Shown here: in pieces, positions 1-7,187 of the stretch
Position numbering within the stretch: position 1 is the stretch's first letter
Layout: each line of letters starts with the position of its first letter
Origin: Chloroflexota bacterium
GTDB lineage: Bacteria; Chloroflexota; Anaerolineae; Anaerolineales; Villigracilaceae
Assembly: GCA_021796315.1 (NCBI GenBank)
Contig: JAJYOH010000216.1
Span: 1 to 8,830, forward strand
Length of the DNA: 8,830 bases
Direction: 5' to 3'
Position numbers and translations under genes: made by a program
Notes under the pieces: generated by a model
What the model saw: the letters and a program-made list of their open reading frames with translations, nothing else
Told to the model about the DNA's origin: nothing
The model's database searches: none

Positions 1-125
1 AAGCGCGGCAGGGAAAATTTTCCCCGTTTGTTTTCTTTCCAAATAGTGAACGCGAGAAGGATCAAGAAGATTGCCAGTTGGATGAATACAAACCAATGCC
101 GACCTGCGAAAGCGAACAAGTAAAG
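1..125. repeat. Direct repeat, copy 1 (window edge)
   Basis: Bases 1-125 are identical to 990-1114 at every position. Identity stops at base 126 (T here, A at 1115). The left end of the repeat cannot be seen because the window begins inside it. This copy lies at the 3' end of the last glycosyltransferase frame and supplies its stop codon out of frame. Confidence 0.95.
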
Positions 126-1273
126 TAGACCAACAGGACAGGGATGATGCCAAACAAATTTGTCCAGCCGCCGAAATAAAAAAGTTCGCGGCCGAGGTAT
201 TGAAGAATTTCCAAATGTCGGGGTATTCCCAAAATTTGCTGAATCGAACGCGCAGCGCCGTTGCTCAACACGTCACTGGGCGGGGCAAGAAAAAGTTTGA
301 AGAAGATCACGATTGCAAACGGGAAGGCAAGGCCCAGGGCGTACCAGAAAAGAACGCGCCATGGTTTTTCTCGGAGAGATGCCATCATCAACCCGATGCC
401 TGCCGCGACCACGAACAGGGTGCCTTCATTCTTAGTCCAGGCGGCCAAGCCTGCTGTGAGACCAGCCAGGGCGATCAATGCAGGCTTCTTATAAACAAAG
501 TAGAAGTAGATCAGGATTGCGGTTGACAGAATAAAAAAGGCCAGCGGCAGGTCTGCCATTTCGCGCGCGCCTTCATTGACCAGCGTCGGTGTGCCCCAAA
601 AAACGATCAAGCCCAACGCGGCCTGGCCGAGGGATTTGATGGATGCCAATGCGCTGACTAGAATCCCAAGCGCAGCCAGCGCGAATAACGCACTCTGGAG
701 CATTTGCACATACGCTGATTCGGTGCCGAGCCCATCCCAGCCGGAAGCGACATTGAGGCCGAGCAGCAATGGATAGTCGGCGTGGAAGATCGGATCCATT
801 TGGCGGGAAAAAGAGTCGAGCCAATGCGGCTGATCGCGGTAAATAAAACGCGCCGAGCGGTTGAACATCATCCAGGCATCCCAATCGCCCTGCTGTCGGC
901 GCAAAAGATAGCTGGCTGTGCCGAGCAGGGACACGATGAAGACGACGGCGGCAATCCCTGCCAGAAAGATTTGTGTATGAGTCAGGCTGAAGCGCGGCAG
1001 GGAAAATTTTCCCCGTTTGTTTTCTTTCCAAATAGTGAACGCGAGAAGGATCAAGAAGATTGCCAGTTGGATGAATACAAACCAATGCCGACCTGCGAAA
1101 GCGAACAAGTAAAGAAAATAGAGCAGTGACGAGAGACCCAGTCCAACGCCGATGCCGAGAAAAAACTTGAAGAATAAAAGTTTGAGGTCTCTCTCAGGCC
1201 ACAACAAATGGACAAACATGCCGCCGCTCAAAACTGGCAGAAGAAATATTCCAATCGTGGTTAGAAGAGCCAT
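62..1273 (-). CDS. GT-C type membrane glycosyltransferase-like protein, C-terminus disrupted
   Basis: The frame of 403 codons starts at the ATG at 1271-1273, with an AGGTGG ribosome site 4 bases upstream. It is a multi-pass membrane protein with hydrophobic segments from residue 1 to about 380. GDWDAW at 129-134 supplies the acidic residues expected in the first external loop of GT-C enzymes. HADYPLL (164-170), EGAREMADLP (234-243) and AAWTKNEG (277-284) are further motifs that I associate with GT39-like membrane proteins of this type. It is only distantly related to the two paralogs upstream. Genuine coding sequence ends near residue 382. The last 21 residues (383-403) and the TGA at 62-64 come from an exact copy of an internal part of the same gene, read in a different frame. 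The real protein would be longer, since relatives usually exceed 450 residues. It is therefore either a broken gene or an intact gene damaged by an assembly fault. Confidence 0.75.
   Translation of the reverse strand: MALLTTIGIFLLPVLSGGMFVHLLWPERDLKLLFFKFFLGIGVGLGLSSLLYFLYLFAFAGRHWFVFIQLAIFLILLAFTIWKENKRGKFSLPRFSLTHTQIFLAGIAAVVFIVSLLGTASYLLRRQQGDWDAWMMFNRSARFIYRDQPHWLDSFSRQMDPIFHADYPLLLGLNVASGWDGLGTESAYVQMLQSALFALAALGILVSALASIKSLGQAALGLIVFWGTPTLVNEGAREMADLPLAFFILSTAILIYFYFVYKKPALIALAGLTAGLAAWTKNEGTLFVVAAGIGLMMASLREKPWRVLFWYALGLAFPFAIVIFFKLFLAPPSDVLSNGAARSIQQILGIPRHLEILQYLGRELFYFGGWTNLFGIIPVLLVYFTCSLSQVGIGLYSSNWQSS
990..1114. repeat. Direct repeat, copy 2 (native position inside the gene)
   Basis: This copy lies near the 5' end of the glycosyltransferase gene and is read in the correct frame as residues of about 54-95 (LYLFAFAGRHWF to SLPRF). 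The offset to copy 1 is 989 bases, which is 2 more than a multiple of three, so copy 1 is read in another frame. Confidence 0.95.
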
Positions 1274-1294
1274 TTTCCCACCTGCTTTTCACAC

Positions 1295-1417
1295 GTCATT
1301 GCGAGCGTTCTTCGCGAAGCAATCTCCGCTGATGCCGCACGAGGGGATTGCTCACCTGCACTGCACCAAACGCAGTGCGGTGCAAGTGTCGACGGGAGAA
1401 CACCGTCTCGCAATGAC
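1295..1417. repeat. Inverted-repeat element A (GTCATTGCGAG-type, MITE/REP-like), 123 bases
   Basis: The ends GTCATTGCGAG (1295-1305) and CTCGCAATGAC (1407-1417) are perfect 11-base inverted repeats. Inner arms GCAATCTCC (1319-1327) and GGGGATTGC (1343-1351) pair with one mismatch. A further nested hairpin is formed by TGCACTGCAC (1357-1366) and GTGCGGTGCA (1375-1384), also with one mismatch. It is the same family as element B but carries this extra nested hairpin. It fills most of the gap between the small gene (stop at 1434) and the last glycosyltransferase (start at 1273). It encodes no protein and probably folds into a large structure in the transcript. Confidence 0.8.
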
Positions 1418-1433
1418 ATAAAATTGTGTAACA

Positions 1434-1859
1434 TCATTTACTCACTCGATGAAACAGATAGATATTTCCCTTGAATGGAAGGACCTCAAACTGACCATGA
1501 TTTGACCGGCTCCATAGTTTATAGGCATCCGGTTTCAAGTTGCCGATGTTCCACTCCTGGCCCGTGCCTTTGACAATGATGATGGGCGCCATCACATATT
1601 GCGCCAGTACGTATTCGCCCTGGTCGTTGTTTGAGTCAAAGCTTGCGCCGGGAACACTCGAATCGGAAATATATCCGACCACGCCGCGTTTGAACGGCAG
1701 TTTTTCCTTGAGCGGTTCGAAACGTTTTTCCCAGTCCAAAACCGGATCGTCATGGATGCTTCCCAAATCCTTGCTGGCGATTAAATTCTGAATGCTGGCA
1801 TAGAGACTGGCGACGATGATCAGTCCCAGCAAGACTCTTTGCAGCCATTTGATAATCAT
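1434..1859 (-). CDS. Small membrane-anchored protein of unknown function, likely glycosyltransferase partner
   Basis: The product is 141 residues from the ATG at 1857-1859, with a weak GGTAG ribosome site a few bases upstream. An in-frame ATG at 1911-1913 would add 18 residues, but those bases lie inside the palindromic element B and give an arginine-rich stretch with no ribosome site, so that start is rejected. Residues about 7-27 form a single hydrophobic helix (signal anchor) and the rest is polar, probably outside the membrane. Conserved-looking stretches are DWEKRFEPLKEKLP (42-55), RGVVGYISD (58-66) and EYVLAQYVMAPIIIVKG (82-98), ending in YLFHRV. I recall small proteins with a GYxSD stretch followed by a LAQYxxAPxxx stretch next to GT39-type membrane proteins. 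That recollection and the position before the gene at 62-1273 support a partner role, but no enzymatic motif is seen. Confidence 0.75.
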   Translation of the reverse strand: MIIKWLQRVLLGLIIVASLYASIQNLIASKDLGSIHDDPVLDWEKRFEPLKEKLPFKRGVVGYISDSSVPGASFDSNNDQGEYVLAQYVMAPIIIVKGTGQEWNIGNLKPDAYKLWSRSNHGQFEVLPFKGNIYLFHRVSK

Positions 1860-1874
1860 ATTGCTACCGAGTAA

Positions 1875-1968
1875 ACGTCGTTGCGAGGAGGGCATTCGTA
1901 CCCGACGAAGCAATCCCCGATTTGCTGAGGGAGACTGCTTCGGGGAAAACCGCCCCTCGCAGCGACGT
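1875..1968. repeat. Inverted-repeat element B (GTCATTGCGAG-type, MITE/REP-like), 94 bases
   Basis: The ends ACGTCGTTGCGAGG (1875-1888) and CCTCGCAGCGACGT (1955-1968) are inverted repeats of 14 bases with one mismatch. A second, inner pair is built from CGAAGCAATCCCC (1906-1918) and a GGGAGACTGCTTCG-like arm near 1929-1942. This is the layout of a widespread family of non-coding palindromic elements with GTCATTGCGAG ends and CGAAGCAATC inner arms. It occupies most of the gap between the methyltransferase/reductase stop (1996) and the small gene start (1859), and it could fold into a long hairpin in the transcript. An open frame runs into it from the small gene, but that reading is not taken as coding. 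Confidence 0.75.
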
Positions 1969-1995
1969 AAAAAGTAATTTTCATAAAAGGCTCGG

Positions 1996-3834
1996 TTATT
2001 TTATCTTTTCGATGATCTCGGCGATCAAATCGTATCGGCTGAACTGCGGCATGATGTACACGCCCTGCGCCCACGACTTGACCTGTTCGATCAATTCTAC
2101 CGCGATGCGCACACCCTCTTCAGCAGCACTCTCTCCCGCCCTTTCCATGCGCTGGACAATTTCTTCGGAGATGGAAATACCGGGGATTTCATGATTCAGG
2201 AAGTTGGCATGTTTTAAACTGACCAAAGGCAAAATTCCGACCAACACCGGACGATTGAGCGGGCCATTCGTCAACTCGTTTTTCGCCAAAAATCCTTCGC
2301 CGTCTTTTGATTGATAGATCGGCTGGGTCAGGAAAAAATCAGCTCCGGCCTTGACCTTGCGCTGGAGATTTTTCATTTCATTATCGGCATCGGGCGGACA
2401 AAGATTGAGCGCCGCGCCGACGAAGAAATTCGTCGGCTGGCCGATGCTTGTTCCGGAATGATCGACGCCTTCATTGAAGCCTTGTTTGATGAGTTTGATC
2501 AAACCCGAGGGAACGAGATCATAGTTGTCCATTGCTTCGGGATAATCGCCGATGGCGGTCGGGTCGCCCATCACGACGAACACGTTGCGGATGCCGAGCG
2601 CGTGAGCCGCCAGCAGGTCGCCCTGCACTCGCAGCAGATTCCGGCCACGGGTCGGGAAGTGAAGCGTGGATTCAATGTTCACGCGGCGCTGGACAACGTC
2701 ACATACCGCCCATGCAGACATCCGCATGCGCGCCATCGGGCTATCAGCCACGTTAATCACGTCTGCGCCCGCTTCAGCCAAAAGCGATGCGCCCGCCAGC
2801 AGTTTATGAGTCGAAAGGCCGCGCGGCGGATCCATCTCGACCGAGACAGCAAATTTTCCTAACGCGAGTTTTTGCGCAAACTGTGTGGGCTGCTCCTGCG
2901 CGGTTTCAATAATCTCTTCAGTGGGAAGAGTTGTGACGTGCGAAGGATTGATGGCTGGCGAAGTATCGAGTGCTTTACGCATGGCCGCGATGTGTTGAGG
3001 CGTGGTGCCGCAGCATCCGCCAACAATGCACGCACCGGCTTCGCGGAATGAAAGCGCGTAATCGCCGAAGTAATCGGGATCGGCCGGATACATGATGCGC
3101 CCGCCGACTTGTTCGGGCCAACCCGCGTTGGGCTTGACCCAGAATTTTCCATTGGGCACTGCCTGGCGCATTTGTTTGAGAATGCGGAGCAATTGCGCCG
3201 GGCCGCCGGAACAGTTCACGCCGATCACATCCGCGCCCGCTTCATCGAGCGTGCGCGCAACCTTCAGCGGGTCATCGCCGAGCAGCGTGCGGTCATCGCG
3301 CGTAAAAGTGACGGAAGCGACCACCGGCAATGTGCAATTTTGTTTTTCGGCCTTGATGGCTTCCTGAATTTCATACAGATCGCTCATCGTTTCGATCACG
3401 ATCAAATCGGCGCCTGCTTCGCACAATGCGCTGATCTGCTCGGCGAAGGCGGCGCGTGCCTGCTCAGGTTGGACGCGTCCGAACGGCGCAATGCGCACGC
3501 CCAGCGGGCCGATATCGCCAGCCACCAAAACATCCTTGAATGAGGCAGCCACCGCGCGTCTGGCCAATTCGACACCCGCCTTGTTGATCTCGACAATATT
3601 TTTATCGAGGCCATGTTTGCCAAGCTTGAACCGATTGGCGCCGAAGGTGTTGGTCAGGATCAATTGCGCGCCCGCTTCGATATATTCGCGATGAAGGTCG
3701 ACAACTGCGGCGGGATTGGTCAGGTTGAGTTCATCAAAGCATTTATCAAAACTCACGCCGCGGCTATGCAGCATGGTTCCCATGGCGCCGTCGGCGAGAA
3801 TGGTTTCAGTCGGAAGTCTTTCCAGTAAATTCAT
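1996..3834 (-). CDS. Bifunctional homocysteine S-methyltransferase / 5,10-methylenetetrahydrofolate reductase
   Basis: The 612-residue protein joins two enzymes of methionine and one-carbon metabolism, as in the YitJ-type fusion family. Residues 1 to about 295 form a homocysteine S-methyltransferase barrel: DGAMGTML at 15-22, NTFGANRFKL at 62-71, and the zinc ligands in GVNC (C208) and GGCCGTT (C274, C275). Residues from about 325 to the end form a MetF-type reductase: SVEMDPPRG with the conserved glutamate E333, an LHF segment with H392, VMGDP with the flavin-site aspartate D424, and FLTQP with Q504. All key residues are present, so both halves should be active in the cytoplasm. The reductase makes 5-methyltetrahydrofolate using FAD, and the other half methylates homocysteine, with a methyl donor that cannot be read from the sequence. 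No cobalamin-binding domain is fused. The length is normal for the fusion. It follows the glycosyltransferases with a 7-base gap, which is odd for its function and probably reflects chance operon membership. Confidence 0.95.
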   Translation of the reverse strand: MNLLERLPTETILADGAMGTMLHSRGVSFDKCFDELNLTNPAAVVDLHREYIEAGAQLILTNTFGANRFKLGKHGLDKNIVEINKAGVELARRAVAASFKDVLVAGDIGPLGVRIAPFGRVQPEQARAAFAEQISALCEAGADLIVIETMSDLYEIQEAIKAEKQNCTLPVVASVTFTRDDRTLLGDDPLKVARTLDEAGADVIGVNCSGGPAQLLRILKQMRQAVPNGKFWVKPNAGWPEQVGGRIMYPADPDYFGDYALSFREAGACIVGGCCGTTPQHIAAMRKALDTSPAINPSHVTTLPTEEIIETAQEQPTQFAQKLALGKFAVSVEMDPPRGLSTHKLLAGASLLAEAGADVINVADSPMARMRMSAWAVCDVVQRRVNIESTLHFPTRGRNLLRVQGDLLAAHALGIRNVFVVMGDPTAIGDYPEAMDNYDLVPSGLIKLIKQGFNEGVDHSGTSIGQPTNFFVGAALNLCPPDADNEMKNLQRKVKAGADFFLTQPIYQSKDGEGFLAKNELTNGPLNRPVLVGILPLVSLKHANFLNHEIPGISISEEIVQRMERAGESAAEEGVRIAVELIEQVKSWAQGVYIMPQFSRYDLIAEIIEKIK

Positions 3835-3844
3835 CTTTTCCTCA
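3835..3844 (-). promoter_or_regulatory. Shine-Dalgarno GAGG overlapping the upstream TGA stop
   Basis: The minus strand reads TGAGGAAAAG followed by ATG. The TGA ends the glycosyltransferase gene, and GAGG inside the same bases is the ribosome site, 5 bases before the ATG at 3832-3834. The two genes are only 7 bases apart, so one transcript and coupled translation are likely. Confidence 0.75.
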
Positions 3845-5638
3845 AGGTTGTTTGATAACAGTCAACAGGGCATTGTCTCGTTCAATCGTGTGAATCACTT
3901 TTGCATCGGGATAGGAAATCAGGTCCAAATTATAGCGGGTCAGCGCCACGATATAATCATAATGATCGGCGCGCTTTGCCTCGTAGGTCGAATAGAGTTT
4001 CAAATCGGGCCGCAGGTATAAACCCAGCAAATGCGCCGGGCCTTCGACCCAAACGGTCGCATTCGCAGGCGCGTTGGCGTTCAGCCAGCCTGCCGCGTCG
4101 CGATAAGACGTGCCCCAATAATCCATCTCGAATTTTCTAAACGCTCCCTGCTCACCGCCGACAAAACGATTGTAATAGATATATTCGTACGGATGAAGTC
4201 TCACGCTGTCAATGACACCAGGCAAAACGCACAAAACAATTAGCGCGATCTGCAACGCAGGCTTTTTGATTTTTTCAAACACGGCTCCGGCCATCAGAAA
4301 AACCGGGGGCAGGATGAAGAAAATCTGGCGGAAGTTATCGTACAACGGCGAACGCGTGGCAATGAATCCGACCAGCGGCAGGACGAACCAGACGAGAGTC
4401 AACGCCAGCAACGCGCGCGATTCCATGCGCTTCTTCATAGATCCGTAAACGGTCACCGCCAAACCAGCAGTGAACAAAAACCAGACCGGTTCCGTTAACT
4501 GAATCCCCAGCAGGACGGGCAAAAAGGAAGCAGGCAATCCCGTGGAAGGATAATCCACGCCGTTGAAGAGCACCTGCCCCTTCCATGGATACGCTGACAT
4601 CACACGCACACTTTCAATGAAATGCCCAATCGGGTCAAGCCAGAGATAAGGCCAGGTCAAATATGCGGCGAAGAGTGCAATCACGGTATAAACGATCAGA
4701 GCGGGGATTGCTTTTTTGCCATGTTTACGGAAAGCGTAATAAACAACGAATAACGCAATAAATGGTCCGAGCACGCGGGTGGAAGTGGTGACGCCGAGAA
4801 GAATCGCGGCGGGCAGGATAGCGAATAAAAAGGGAAAAGTAAATGGGATTTTGCGCCAGAGCCCAAAAATGATGAGGGTGAAAAGGAGAAAGGAGAAAGA
4901 ACGCGCCCAGAGAAAGTAAACAAAATATTTTTGAATATAAATTTCAGGCTTGACTTTGTGAATGTCAGAAGCAATCGCTGAAATAATATTTGTCTGACCT
5001 GATGCCGCCGCGCGGACGAGGCTGTCAATCCACGTGTGGATGAATGGGGTGGCAATAAAAAGCCCGAAAATGGTGGCCAGCCAGAGGGCGGTCAGAACGA
5101 GGAGAGTCCGCTTGGGTCGAGGCGAATCCGGTAAGTTATCAACCATCCTGAATCCAAATTCAAGACTCAACAAAAAGAAGGTCAGGAAGGGAATATCCTT
5201 CGGGCTGATGAAGGCATGACCCCACAAGAGCGGTTGCGTCGCAAAAAGTAGCGTCGCACCAATCGCCGGGATTTCACTCAGCCAGCGTTTGGCGAGTGCA
5301 TAAAATGCCCAGATGCCGATGAGATATGTGATGAAGTAAAGCAGGTGGCGCGTGTCGGAAGTGGTGAAGGGCAGGATATGCGTGAGCAGGCGCGCGCCGA
5401 AATCAACCGCGATGACGTAGGCTGGTCCGTAGTTATCGTAGGTGTTGCCCGTGAGCGGAATGTCACCAGTGGCCGGCCACGTGGAATAAGATTTGATGGC
5501 GTTGTCGGCATATTTGAAGAATTGCAGTTCGTCCCATGATTCGCCGTAGTGCCTGAGGATGAACAGGCCGACAATTAGCGCAACGACCATCAGGATGATT
5601 ATATGAATTTGCTGGAATGCTTGTGGTCTTTTTAACAC
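3842..5638 (-). CDS. GT-C fold membrane glycosyltransferase (ArnT/PMT-like, GT39-related), longer paralog
   Basis: The product is 598 residues from a GTG start that has a well-placed ribosome site and begins 10 bases after the upstream stop. It shares the full motif series of its neighbour: GESWDE at 32-37, GHAFISPKD at 140-148, TRVLGP at 287-292, TWPYLW near 328-333, QLTEPVW near 380-386, RSPLYDN at 429-435 and HPYEYIYYN at 482-490. After these comes a soluble C-terminal domain with DYWGTSYRDAAGWLN. By family it should transfer a sugar from a lipid-linked donor on the outer side of the membrane. The main difference from the paralog is an extra segment of about 97 residues (roughly 171-268, encoded by about 4835-5128). 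It contains a hydrophobic helix, a polar amphipathic loop (IDSLVR...IYIQKY) and another hydrophobic helix, so the overall topology is kept. The two genes look like an old tandem duplication, well diverged. The stop TGA (3842-3844) overlaps the ribosome site of the next gene. Confidence 0.88.
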   Translation of the reverse strand: MLKRPQAFQQIHIIILMVVALIVGLFILRHYGESWDELQFFKYADNAIKSYSTWPATGDIPLTGNTYDNYGPAYVIAVDFGARLLTHILPFTTSDTRHLLYFITYLIGIWAFYALAKRWLSEIPAIGATLLFATQPLLWGHAFISPKDIPFLTFFLLSLEFGFRMVDNLPDSPRPKRTLLVLTALWLATIFGLFIATPFIHTWIDSLVRAAASGQTNIISAIASDIHKVKPEIYIQKYFVYFLWARSFSFLLFTLIIFGLWRKIPFTFPFLFAILPAAILLGVTTSTRVLGPFIALFVVYYAFRKHGKKAIPALIVYTVIALFAAYLTWPYLWLDPIGHFIESVRVMSAYPWKGQVLFNGVDYPSTGLPASFLPVLLGIQLTEPVWFLFTAGLAVTVYGSMKKRMESRALLALTLVWFVLPLVGFIATRSPLYDNFRQIFFILPPVFLMAGAVFEKIKKPALQIALIVLCVLPGVIDSVRLHPYEYIYYNRFVGGEQGAFRKFEMDYWGTSYRDAAGWLNANAPANATVWVEGPAHLLGLYLRPDLKLYSTYEAKRADHYDYIVALTRYNLDLISYPDAKVIHTIERDNALLTVIKQP

Positions 5639-5651
5639 ACAAAAATCCTTA
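5639..5651 (-). promoter_or_regulatory. Shine-Dalgarno AAGGA fused to the upstream stop codon, supporting a GTG start
   Basis: On the minus strand the sequence reads TAAGGATTTTTGT followed by GTG. The TAA is the stop of the upstream glycosyltransferase and also begins the AAGGA ribosome site, which sits 7 bases before the GTG at 5636-5638. This decides the start of the downstream gene and suggests translational coupling. Confidence 0.75.
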
Positions 5652-7187
5652 GTTGCAGGTTTGCCCGGAAATTATTGTTTTTACATAAGAAAGAATACCG
5701 CCGTCCCTTTCAACCGCAAAAACAATTTTAGAGCTATCACAATGATACAGGTCCTGATTGCCGTACGTTGAAGAAAGCAAATAGTAGAATTGGTGCTCGG
5801 GTTTAGTTGTTTTGAAAGTATAAACAATTGAAAAGTCAGGTCTGGCATACTGTATGGCAGCCTGCTTATTACCGATAATCATTACCGTTGAGCCCTGCGC
5901 CGCATTCTCATTAAGATATTCCATAGATTCCTTAATAGATGTGTTCCAGTAATCCAATTCAAATTTACGATATGCTCCCCGGACGCCACCGATCAGGCTG
6001 TTGTAATATATGTACTCATACGGATGAAGTTGAGTGCAAGCATAAATCCCTGGCAAGACTATGACAATCAATAAGGCTGTCGTCAACATTGGGAGTTTTA
6101 CAATGGTCATCAATTGGTCGATGCCTATACCAGCCAGCATAAAAAGCGGGGGCCAAAGAAATAACAGCTGACGGGCATTATCGTATAAAGCACTGCGCGA
6201 CAGCACGATCCAAACAGCAGGGGCCAGGAACCATCCCGCAAACAACAGCATCAGTTCCCTGTTTTTGCCCTTGATGAAAAGCCACAAGGAAACCGCGAAA
6301 CCAATCGCAATAAGTATCATTGCAGGTTCAGTCAATTGTAAACCAAGCAACGTGGGGAAATATGCCCGAGGCAATTGATTCGCCGAATACAACTTCCCCA
6401 TAAATAAAACCTGGCCGTCATATGGAAAACGGGACATGACTTTTAGACTCTCAAAAAGGTTGGCTATAGGCGCTTTCCATAAATATGGCCAGGTCAAATA
6501 TGTGGTGATCCCTGCGATCAGGAAATAATACGGAATGGTGGTCATTGTTTTTCGAGGAACTTTTAATATGGCATACAAAAAAACCAAAAGCCCCGCCAAT
6601 GGCCCGATCACCCGCACGGAAATCGTCAACCCCAAGATAATCCCGGCCGGAATGAGCCATTTCCATTTGGAACCCGGAGAGGCATCCATCATCTGAAAGC
6701 CTAAATATACACTGGTCAGGAAAAATACCATAAAGGGAGTATCTTTGGGGTTAATAAAAGAATGTCCCCAGATCAACGGCTGAGTTGCAAACAAGAGAGC
6801 GGCCCCAAATGCCGCCCACCTGCCCATCCAGCGTTTCGATAACAAATACAAAACCAGGACACCTGCCAGAAATGTGCAAAAATAAACAAAATGTCTGGCC
6901 GTGATGATTGACGAGGAAGGTTCCAACTGATTGATCAGCCTGGAAGAAATATCAGCCAGCACGAAGTAGGCCGGTCCATAATAATCAAGGTCTCTGACAA
7001 ATGGCTGTAATTCCTGTGGATGCAATATATATTGATACGCCTGAATGGAATAGTGAGCGTAATCAAAGATCAGGGATTCATCCCAGCTTTCGCCGTAATC
7101 CTTGGCAGTGAAAACTCCTATGACCAGACACAAGAGGAGCAGTATGATGATAGGAGTATTTTCATAGGCAAGAATTTTTTTATACAT
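5649..7187 (-). CDS. GT-C fold membrane glycosyltransferase (ArnT/PMT-like, GT39-related), shorter paralog
   Basis: The predicted product is 512 residues. It is a multi-pass membrane protein of the kind that moves a sugar from a polyprenyl-phosphate donor to an acceptor on the outer face of the membrane. A first helix (about 12-27) is followed by GESWDE at 32-37, which holds the acidic residues expected of the first external loop in GT-C enzymes. A second conserved motif, GHSFINPKD (141-149), supplies another acidic residue. Further hydrophobic segments run to about residue 385, then HPYEYIYYN (388-396) and a soluble C-terminal part with a DYWNTS motif. The ATG at 7185-7187 is preferred over an in-frame ATG at 7284-7286 because it aligns with the paralog start (GESWDE at the same position in both); the extra 33 residues are polar and have no ribosome site. 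The protein is closely related to the product of 3842-5638 but lacks about 97 residues. Sampled rows look somewhat AT-rich (40-47% GC). Donor and acceptor are unknown. Confidence 0.85.
   Translation of the reverse strand: MYKKILAYENTPIIILLLLCLVIGVFTAKDYGESWDESLIFDYAHYSIQAYQYILHPQELQPFVRDLDYYGPAYFVLADISSRLINQLEPSSSIITARHFVYFCTFLAGVLVLYLLSKRWMGRWAAFGAALLFATQPLIWGHSFINPKDTPFMVFFLTSVYLGFQMMDASPGSKWKWLIPAGIILGLTISVRVIGPLAGLLVFLYAILKVPRKTMTTIPYYFLIAGITTYLTWPYLWKAPIANLFESLKVMSRFPYDGQVLFMGKLYSANQLPRAYFPTLLGLQLTEPAMILIAIGFAVSLWLFIKGKNRELMLLFAGWFLAPAVWIVLSRSALYDNARQLLFLWPPLFMLAGIGIDQLMTIVKLPMLTTALLIVIVLPGIYACTQLHPYEYIYYNSLIGGVRGAYRKFELDYWNTSIKESMEYLNENAAQGSTVMIIGNKQAAIQYARPDFSIVYTFKTTKPEHQFYYLLSSTYGNQDLYHCDSSKIVFAVERDGGILSYVKTIISGQTCN

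Noticed and set aside
573..1085. A 170-codon minus-strand open frame overlapping the last glycosyltransferase gene
   Set aside because: It is an out-of-frame reading of a gene with clear membrane-protein motifs, and its own translation is arginine-rich with no domain signal.
1285..1420. Element A as a CRISPR-like or tRNA-like structure because of its nested hairpins
   Set aside because: There is only one unit, with no repeat-spacer periodicity and no cloverleaf or CCA end. The perfect terminal inverted repeats fit a MITE/REP-type element better.
1860..1913. An 18-residue N-terminal extension of the small membrane protein starting at the ATG at 1911-1913
   Set aside because: The codons lie in palindromic element B, no ribosome site precedes that ATG, and the hydrophobic anchor begins naturally at the ATG at 1857-1859.
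2311..2862. A 183-codon plus-strand open frame opposite the methyltransferase/reductase gene
   Set aside because: It is antisense to a gene with full family motifs in both domains. Its translation shows no recognisable motif, and long antisense frames are expected in GC-rich coding DNA.
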